NCBI GenBank assembly: GCA_012064385.1 | Contig: QRDG01000238.1 | Span: forward strand, 604,518 to 668,517 | Reading direction: 5' to 3' | Length of the DNA: 64,000 nucleotides | Source: Puccinellia tenuiflora | Lineage: Eukaryota; Streptophyta; Magnoliopsida; Poales; Poaceae | Shown: one piece after another, positions 55,655 to 64,000 of the stretch | Numbering within the stretch: position 1 is the stretch's first letter | Layout: the number at the start of each line of letters is the position of its first letter | Position numbers and translations under genes: made by a program | Notes under the pieces: model-generated | Databases searched by the model: none | Seen by the model: only the letters and a program-made list of their open reading frames with translations | Told to the model about the DNA's origin: nothing

Positions 55655-58600
55655 TGTAATGCCCAGGGTTTTCCCCAAATTAGATTTTGCTTGTTTTTCT
55701 TTTTGCATCACCATGACATCAGCATCATGGCATCGCATATTTTTGGCAACAAAATTATTTTTATTAAACCCTATTTTATTTTTCTAAAATTGTCGGAAAA
55801 TAATTTTAATCGAGACGGTCGTCTCCGTTTTCTAAAATTAAATTGCCAAAATTGTTTGCAAAAGAAAATGTTTTGAGTATTGCGAGAGAGTAGCCCAGCT
55901 AGCTAGGCCCAAAAGCCCAGCTAAGCAAACCCTAGAGCAAACCCTAATCCTATCTCTGGTGTTTTCCTTTCCCACCCCCTGCCTCTTGCAGCCACCCTCC
56001 TCTTTTTCTTTCTTTTCCTGTCCGGGCCCTTCCACCTTGCTTTCTGGTCCTTTCCTTTTGCAATCGGGCCCCTGACCCTATCCTCTCCTTCTCTTTTTCT
56101 CTCTCCTTCTCTCCCCGTGTTCTTCCTCTACCCGGCCCGAGCTCCTACTCCTCTCCTCCCCGACGCACACACACCAGCACCTCCGGCTCGATCCCCTCAC
56201 CCCCCCGGCGCCTTCCTCCCTTTCCCGCACCCTCTGCTCCGAGCTCCTCTCCCGTCCCTCGCCCTGGCGCACCCGTGTTGCTCTCCGGCCCGCGCCTCTC
56301 GTCCCGACCCCGCCTCTGCTCGCCGTCGACCACACGCGCCTCGCGCCGCCGGCCGCTCCTCACCTCCTTCCTGCGCCGCTCCACTCCACGCTCACCTCCC
56401 TCCTCTCCACCTCCGGCTCCCTCTCCGGCCGGCCACCACCTCTCTCCACCGCGGCCGTCCCCTTCCCTCTCTTTCTTCTGGCGCCAGCACCTGCTCCGGC
56501 CCGAGCCGACCTCCTCCGACTCGGCCATCGCCGCCGGCCTCCCTCCTGCTGCCCCGGCCGGCCTTCCCCGCCATGGCCTGCGCCACCTCCACGAGCTCCT
56601 CTCCCTGTCGCCTTTCCCCTCCCTGCATCCAGCTCATGCCCGTGGTGCTGCTGCTCCCGCCTCCGACCGTGACCCTACCCTGCTGGCTGCTGCTGCTCTC
56701 TGCGTGTCTCCGATTTTGGTTCCCCGATGAGTTCCCCGTGTCGTGGATGTCTCTGTTTCCGTCCCCGGCGCTGTCTCCCCGTTTTTCCCCGATGCCGTGA
56801 CCGGTTCCCCGATCCCGTTCCCCGTTGTCCCGACGTCTCCGTGTGCCCGGCGTCTCCCGGCTCCCTGCCGTGTTCCGTTCCCGACGGGAAAGTTTCCCGA
56901 TCCCGTGTTTCCATCCCCGTTCCCGATCCCCGGCACCGTGAAGCCCAAAAGTTCCCCGATTCCGTTCCCGTCGTGAAGCTTCCCCGACGCTCCGTGAACG
57001 ACTACCACGACGACCGTGGATATGACAAGGACTGCTTCCACGACGACCGTGAAGCGTGCAGCGACAAGATCTTCCCCCGACTGGAACCGCCAAGTTCTCC
57101 GCTTCATTGTGTTTTGTGTTGGCCGCCTTCGAGCGTGTCTTGAAGACCCCGATGCCGTGATCCCCGACACCGTGGACCCCGGATGACCCCGAAGACGGAA
57201 CGCCAAGGTCTGCAACCCCGACATCCCGAGTACGACTACTTCCACGACGTCGACTACCTCGACTACTCCGACTCCGGAACGACTACTTCGACTACTTCGG
57301 CTACTTCGACTACATCGACCACTTCCTCTCCGAATCCGAAGTTCCTCATTTCCGATGTGCGACCCCAACCCTAAACCCCTATATGCCATATATATGCGAT
57401 ATCTTATAAAATCATGCATGCTTAATTAACATCGCACCTTTATCCATTTAGTCAAATTAAATCAATTTAATTATGGGATTTGTCCGGTGCATTTATATTT
57501 TGCACCGATTCCATTTAAAATGCTTTGCCATGTGTTAGGGAATAAAACTGGACAACCTTTAATTTGTCATGCATCATGTCATCAACATGCCGATTCTTTT
57601 GCCGTAGTAGTAAAATGCATCTTTTATGTTTCCGGTGTTCGTTGCTTCTTCGGGAATAGGACGTTGAGTTGATGTGAGCAACGACAGGTTCTGCTACCTC
57701 TACTGGATTGCAGGCAAGTGATACTCCCTTGCTATCTTTGCTTGTTTTCTGTCTCTTACTCGTCCTATCTTTTGTTCCTTGCTAGCCTTATGTCACGATG
57801 CTTGTGTCTCGATCCTATATGCATGTTTCCCTTGCAGCCATGATATGCCACCACCCCCACATCCTATTACCATGTTGCTTGTTTACCTTGTTAGCCTTGC
57901 GAGTCCTAGTGCATGCTTAGGTGCCTTGCTTCAGTCCTGTTATCTTTTTGTCTAGTCTTGTTGATAACATGGTAGTTAGGCTCAACTAAAATGGTAATCT
58001 TTAATTTCTGTTGCGATGGGAATAACTTAATAAAGATAAGGCACCGGCGGAAGGCCAATCGTGGCGTTTTGTTCTGCTAGTGTCGCCTAGGACCCGAGTT
58101 CTTTTCCGCTGATCCAAGACTGAGCGCACTAACCACATGTGGGAGTTCTATGGGCCTCCCCGCAATCTATTACCGGATCCTCAAACTTGTCCAGGATGCC
58201 ACAAGTAGTTCGGGTGTTTCAGTAGGTCTTGCGGCACGTGGCGTTTACCGCATGTGGAAGGAGGGCAATCGTATGAGTGTTCCTCCCGACACCGTCCTCG
58301 CACCGGTTAGGCCCACCTCGAAGCTTCGGCCGGACTCTCAAGGTGGATCAGTCCTAGCTAGGTGGCTCCCTGGACTTGTTTGTAGAGAAGGGAAGTATTG
58401 CGTCGAAACCTCCACCGGTACACCTCTAAGCGAGAGTTTCGATGCGTGTGGGTTCATTGGTGCATCCCTGCAGGGTGAAATCTTTTCGAAAAGCCGTGTC
58501 CGCGGTTATGGACGACTTGGTGAAATGCGCTGGCTAAAAAGATCATAGACAACTTGCACCTTATAATGATAATAACTTGACTAGTAAGATAGATTACATG

Positions 58601-59282
58601 AATAATAATTTGATTAAAACTTGTCCACCGTGTGAGTGCCCGGACTTCTTCCTCGTGGGTCGAGGATACGAGGGAGTCGTTTTAGGGCGGGTTTGTTTGG
58701 TGTGTAGTATAGTTGGCTCCTCATGCGCTCTCTTACCTTGTCTCTGATAGACGAAAGTTGTAGCGTGTATCTATAAGTTGTTAGTGCTGCTTGCCACCTC
58801 AATCGCTAACCCTCTTTCCCCGGAATTCCAGCTTTGATATCTTGTGAGTATTACTTGCCAGTACTGTTTATAGTACTGACCCCTTCGGGGCTGCTATTCC
58901 AATGCAGCCAAACAGGTTTGAAGTCTGACGACGTTAGCTTGGGAATCCCTCCGGCTTGGCCTGGGCAGGGATATGGTGCCTTCATTTATCTTCAGGACTC
59001 TTAGTCCAATTTGTTTCTTGTCCGTAGTCGGACGCTACCCGCTTCCGTTGTTATTTTGGATCTTTGTATTGTATCTTTGCTCTTGACTCTGTGAGTCGTT
59101 GTTGTATATATGTTCTTTTGTGGGTTCCATCGAGAACTATTGTAATGTTATCACAATTCCACCCGCATAACGTGTGTGTTGCGACCTGCACGTTATGCCT
59201 GGTGGGCGTCCATTAGGATCGTTATTATGCGGATTTGGCCGGATCGCTACAATCTGCATAGTACCGATCTTGGGGCGTTACA
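55655..59282 (+). repeat. 3' LTR of element 3
   Basis: Offset from the 5' LTR by 4071 bp throughout, so no net indel separates the two. Most differences are transitions, many at CpG. The telo-box is at 55939-55947. The 58150-58548 frame is longer here than in the 5' copy because a CGA is TGA there. Confidence 0.92.
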
Positions 59283-62200
59283 AAGATCCTACTCCGGAGT
59301 GTGGACGGTTTCAACCGGGATCAGTTACTCACTAGTAAAGTTTCTGGACTTAGAGGTCGAACTCCCCCTTCGGGCGAACCCGAGGCAATCTTGTGACCAC
59401 ACGGGCTAGATTTTTGGTCTCCCATCTTCCTCTGCCCTACGCAAACACAATCAAGCAAAAAAGTCCACAGGGTCTACCCTCTTTCGATGCTGGTCAAAGG
59501 GGTAGACGGTGAAGTTTGACATGTTCCATCGGGGTAAGGGTTTCGACGAAACGGGGCTCCGGAGCATCGGAATCCCACCAAAACCAATGTGGCGACACTT
59601 CGTAGGTATAAAGTTGTGGTGATAGGTTTAAATGGCCAAGACCCTACTCTGAAGTGTGGCCGGCTTCAACCGGGATCAGTTACTCACTAGTAAAGTTTGT
59701 GGACTTAGAGGTCGAAACTCCCCCTTCGGGCGAACCCGAGGGAATCTTGTGACCACACGGGCTAGATTTTTTGTCTCCCATCTTCCTATGCCCAACCCAA
59801 ACACAATCAAGAAAAAAAGTCCATAGGGTCTACCCTCTTTCGAAGCTGGTCAAAGGGGTGGACGGTGAATTTTGACTTTTTACATCGGGGTCAGGGTTTC
59901 GACGAAACGGTGCTCCGGAGTGTCGGAATCCCACCAAAACCAAGGTGGAGACACTTCATAGGTATAAAGTTGTGGTGAGAGGTTTAAATGGCCAAGATCC
60001 TACTCCGGAGTGTGGACAGTTTCAACCGGGATCAGTTACTCACTAGTAAAGTTTCTAGACTTAGAGGTCGAACTCCCCCTTCGGGCGAACCCGAGGCAAT
60101 CTTGTGACCACACGGGCTAGATTTTTGGTCTCCCATCTTCCTATGCCCTACGCAAACACAATCAAGCAAAAAAGTCCACAGGGTCTACCCTCTTTCGATG
60201 CTAGTCAAAGGGGTAGACGGTGAAGTTTGACATTTTCCATCGGGGTAAGGGTTTCGACGAAACGGGGCTCCGGAGCATCGGAATCCCACCAAAACCAATG
60301 TGGCGACACTTCGTAGGTATAAAGTTGTGGTGATAGGTTTAAATGGCCAAGACCCTACTCCGAAGTGTGGCCGGCTTCAACCGGGATCAGTTACTCACTA
60401 GTAAAGTTTGTGGACTTAGAGGTTGAAACTCCCCCTTCGGGCGAACCCGAGGGAATCTTGTGACCACACGGGCTAGATTTTTGGTCTCCCATCTTCCTAT
60501 GCCCTACCCAAACACAATCAAGAAAAAAAGTCCATAGGGTCTACCCTCTTTCGAAGCTGGTCAAAGGGGTGGACGGTGAATTTTGACTTTTTACATCGGG
60601 GTCAGGGTTTCGACGAAACGGTGCTCCGGAGTGTCACCAAAACCAAGGTGGCGACACTTCATAGGTATAAAGTTGTGGTGAGAGGTTTATATGGCCAAGA
60701 TCGTACTCCGGAGTGTGGACGGTTTCAACCTGGATCAGTTACTCACTAGTAAAGTTTCTGGACTTAGAGGTGGAACTCCCCCTTCGGGCGAACCCGAGGC
60801 AATCTTGTGACCACACGGGCTAGATTTTTGGTCTCCCATCTTCCTATGCCCTACGCAAACACAATCAAGCAAAAAAGTCCACAGGGTCTACCCTCTTTCG
60901 ATGCTTCTCAAAGGGGTAGACGGTGAAGTTTGACTTTTTCCATCGGGGTAAGGGTTTCGACAAAACGCGGATCCGGAGCGTCGGAATCCCACCAAAACCA
61001 ATGTGGCGACACTTCGTAGGTATATAGTTGTGGTGAGAGGTTTAAATGGCCAAGACTCTACACCGAAGTGTGGTCGGCTTCAACCGGGATCAGTTACTCA
61101 CTAGTAAAGTTTGTGGACTTAGAGGTTGAAACTCCCCCTTCGGGCGAACCCGAGGGAATCTTGTGACCACACGGGCTAGATTTTTGGTCTCCCATCTTCC
61201 TATGCCCTACCCAAACACAATCAAGAAAAAAAGTCCATAGGGTCTACCCTCTTTCGAAGCTGGTCAAAGGGGTGGACGGTGAATTTTGACTTTTTACATC
61301 GGGGTCAGGGTTTCGACGAAACGGTGCTCCGGAGTGTCGGAATCCCACCAAAACCAAGGTGGCGACACTTCATAGGTATAAAGTTGTGGTGAGAGGTTTA
61401 AATGGCCAAGATCGTACTCCGGAGTGTGGACGGCTTCAACCTGGATCAGTTACTCACTAGTAAAGTTTCTGGACTTAGAGGTGGAACTCCCTCTTCGGGC
61501 GAACCCGAGGCAATCTTGTGACCACACGGGCTAGATTTTTGGTCTCCCATCTTCCTATGCCCTACGCAAACACAATCAAGTAAAAAAGACCACAGGGTCT
61601 ACCCTCTTTCGATGCTGCTCAAAGGGGTAGACGGTGAAGTTTGACTTTTTCCATCGGGGTAAGGGTTTCGACAAAACGCGGATCCGGAGCATCGGAATCC
61701 CACCAAAACCAATGTGGCGACACTTCGTAGGTATATAGTTGTGGGGAGAGGTTTAAATGGCCAAGACTCTACACCGAAGTGTGGCCGGCTTCAACCGGGA
61801 TCAGTTACTCACTAGTAAAGTTTGTGGACTTAGAGGTCGAAACTCCCCCTTCGGGCGAACCCGAGGGAATCTTGTGACCACACGGGCTAGATTTTTGGTC
61901 TCCCATCTTCCTATGCCCTACCCAAACACAATCAAGCAAAAAAGTCCATAGGGTCTACCCTCTTTCGAAGCTGTTCAAAGGGGTGGACGGTGAATTTTGA
62001 CATTTTACATCAGGGTCAGGGTTTCGACGAAACGGTGCTCCGGAGTGTCGGAATCCCACCAAAACCAAGGTGGCGACTCTTCATAGGTATAAAGTTGTGG
62101 TGAGAGGTTTAAATGGCCAAGATCCTACTCCGGAGTGTGGCCGGTTTCTTTCGGGATCAGTTACTCACTAGTAAAATTTCTGGACTTAGAGGTCGAAACT

Positions 62201-63266
62201 CCCCCTTCGGGCGAACCCGAGGGAATCTTATGACCAGACGGGCTAGATTTTTGGTCTCCCATCTTCCTATGCCCTACCCAAACACAATCAAGAAAAAAAG
62301 TCCATAGGGTCTACCCTCTTTCGAAGCTGGTCAAAGGGGTGGACGGTGAATTTTGACTTTTTACATCGGGGTCAGGGTTTCGACGAAACGGTGCTCCGGA
62401 GTGTCGGAATCCCACCAAAACCAAGGTGGCGACACTTCATAGGTATAAAGTTGTGGTGAGAGGTTTAAATGGCCAAGATCGTACTCCGGAGTGTGGACGG
62501 CTTCAACCTGGATCAGTAACTCACTAGTAAAGTTTCTGGACTTAGAGGTGGAACTCCCTCTTCGGGCGAACCCGAGGCAATCTTGTGACCACACGGGCTA
62601 GATTTTTGGTCTCCCATCTTCCTATGCCCTACGCAAACACAATCAAGTAAAAAAGTCCACAGGGTCTACCCTCTTTCGATGCTGCTCAAAGGGGTAGACG
62701 GTGAAGTTTGACTTTTTCCATCGGGGTAAGGGTTTCGACAAAACGCGGATCCGGAGCATCGGAATCCCACCAAAACCAATGTGGCGACACTTCGTAGGTA
62801 TATAGTTGTGGGGAGAGGTTTAAATGGCCAAGACTCTACACCGAAGTGTGGCCGGCTTCAACCGGGATCAGTTACTCACTAGTAAAGTTTGTGGACTTAG
62901 AGGTCGAAACTCCCCCTTCGGGCGAACCCGAGGGAATCTTGTGACCACACGGGCTAGATTTTTGGTCTCCCATCTTCCTATGCCCTACCCAAACACAATC
63001 AAGCAAAAAAGTCCATAGGGTCTACCCTCTTTCGAAGCTGTTCAAAGGGGTGGACGGTGAATTTTGACATTTTACATCAGGGTCAGGGTTTCGACGAAAC
63101 GGTGCTCCGGAGTGTCGGAATCCCACCAAAACCAAGGTGGCGACACTTCATAGGTATAAAGTTGTGGTGAGAGGTTTAAATGGCCAAGATCCTACTCCGG
63201 AGTGTGGCCGGTTTCAACCGGGATCAGTTACTCACTAGTAAAATTTCTGGACTTAGAGGTCGAAAC
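59283..63266 (+). repeat. 356 bp satellite, block 3 (about 11 units)
   Basis: It continues in phase from block 2 after element 3. The first five units copy the order of variants at about 49803-51571 (cctctgccc/catgttcc, then actctgaag, then gtggacag, then gttgaaac, then gatcgtac). A three-unit segment is duplicated with period 1067 (gtggaactccctcttcggg near 61480 and 62547; unit starts 61757 and 62824). It ends within a unit at gaggtcgaaac, where element 4 begins. Confidence 0.95.
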
Positions 63267-64000
63267 TGTAATGCCCGGGGTTTTTCCCCAAATTAGATTT
63301 TTGCTTGTTTTTGTTTTTGGCATCATCATGACATCAGCATCATCGCATCGCATGTTTTTGTCCGCAAAAATTAATTTTATTAAACCCTATTTTATTTTTC
63401 TAAAATTGTCAGAAAAATATTTTTATCGAGACAGTCGTCTCCGTTTTCAAAAATTAATTATCAAAATTATTTTGCAAAAGAAATAAAAATGTTTTGAGAT
63501 TTGCGAGAGAGCAGCCCAGCTAGCTAGGCCCAAAGCCCAGCAAGCAAACCCTAGCCTCCAAACCCTAATCCTGCCCTGGCAGTTTTCTGTTCCTACCCCC
63601 TGCATCTTGCAGCCGCCCTCCCTTTCTTTTTCGTTTTCGCGGGCATGCCCTTCCACCCCTTCCTTTTTCCTTTTCCCCCTTCTCTTCCCTTTTTTCCCTT
63701 TTTCTTTTCTTTCCTTCCCTTTCTTTTTCTCTCTCTGCGGCATCTCCTTTCTTCCTCACCCACGCTCGCATCCCCGACCCGCACCTCACCTTCCTTCTCC
63801 ACCGCGCTCGCCACCCCGGCTCCTCCCCTCCGGCTCTCTCTCCCGGCCGGCTCTCCCTCGCGCCGCCGCCGTCAACCCTCTCCTCTGCCGCCTCCAGCTC
63901 CGGCCCGCCTCTCTCCTGCTCCTCCTCATCGCGCCGCTCCCCCTCTCAACCCCGGCGTCGGCCGCCTTCTCCACGCCCGGCTGCTCCTCCTCGAGCCAGC
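63267..64000 (+). mobile_element. Element 4: start of an LTR related to element 3, cut by the window edge
   Basis: tgtaatgcccggggtttttcc starts abruptly in a satellite unit. The first 300 bp align with the LTR of element 3 with many substitutions and small indels, through the ctccgtttt stretch, gcccagctagctaggccc and the telo-box (63560-63568). After that the CT-rich and GC-rich parts keep the composition but little sequence. The right end and target duplication lie outside the window. Confidence 0.85.

Larger units (their letters stand above)
51584..59282 (+). mobile_element. Element 3: LTR retrotransposon with 3.6 kb LTRs and a 443 bp interior
   Basis: Target duplication aagat (51579-51583 and 59283-59287) inside a satellite unit. 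LTRs 51584-55211 and 55655-59282 are both exactly 3628 bp, begin tgtaatgccc and end gcgttaca. By eye they differ at about 30 positions, under 1 percent. The interior codes for nothing. The TGTAATGCC...TTACA ends and the wording around the primer site resemble plant gypsy elements; the superfamily is inference. It is non-autonomous. Confidence 0.9.

Noticed and set aside
52046..57419. Long Pro/Ser/Arg-rich frames on both strands in the LTRs of element 3
   Set aside because: High GC content removes stop codons by chance on all frames. No domain is recognisable, and the sequence lies within an LTR.
30658..63018. Repeated small protein beginning MAK(T/I)LLRSVAGFNRDQLLTSK, one per satellite unit
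   Set aside because: It is a by-product of repeat identity. The unit is 356 bp, so the frame is not kept from unit to unit, and many units carry stops or shifts. There is no sign of codon-level conservation beyond the DNA identity.

Overview
This window looks like intergenic DNA from a large-genome grass, most likely Triticeae (the wheat, rye, barley and Aegilops group). The reasons are nested LTR retrotransposons with 2 to 3.6 kb LTRs, a CACTA element, a Helitron, MITEs and a long satellite array. I found no host gene, tRNA, rRNA or CRISPR array. The species assignment is inference; no marker gene fixes it.

Layout. 1-573 is unassigned flank. 574-12817 is a Ty1/copia element of the SIRE/Maximus type: 5' LTR, gag, a broken pol, a broken third (env-position) ORF, and a 3' LTR cut off by a single N at 12818. 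A 318 bp hAT-like MITE sits in its 5' LTR. 12819-13802 is the 3' part of another LTR of the same family, joined across the N. From 13803 the background is a roughly 356 bp satellite, present as three blocks (13803-14828, 30123-51583, 59283-63266; about 74 units) that were one array before later insertions.

Insertions in the satellite. Element 2 (14829-30122, TSD catct) is a 15.3 kb gag-only copia-like element with a non-coding tail instead of pol. It has itself been hit by a non-autonomous CACTA (17415-19124, TSD ttt), a Helitron (19635-22114, between A and T, CTAG end with hairpin) and a Mutator-like MITE (24333-24726, TSD tttcaatatt). Element 3 (51584-59282, TSD aagat) has two 3628 bp LTRs around only 443 bp of internal sequence. 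Element 4 begins at 63267 and runs off the window; it is a diverged relative of element 3.

How the parts fit. Elements 1 and 2 share primer-site position, gag layout and a hairpin that encloses the polypurine tract, so element 2 could have been a passenger using the enzymes of a relative of element 1. The satellite shows a homogenisation gradient and several higher-order periods (2-, 3-, 6- and 8-mers), with divergent units on the left and near-identical units on the right. The coding regions of element 1 are broken, so it looks immobile now. Two single Ns (12818 and 39135), with indel-rich sequence beside the second, mark scaffold joins; long-range order across them should not be trusted.
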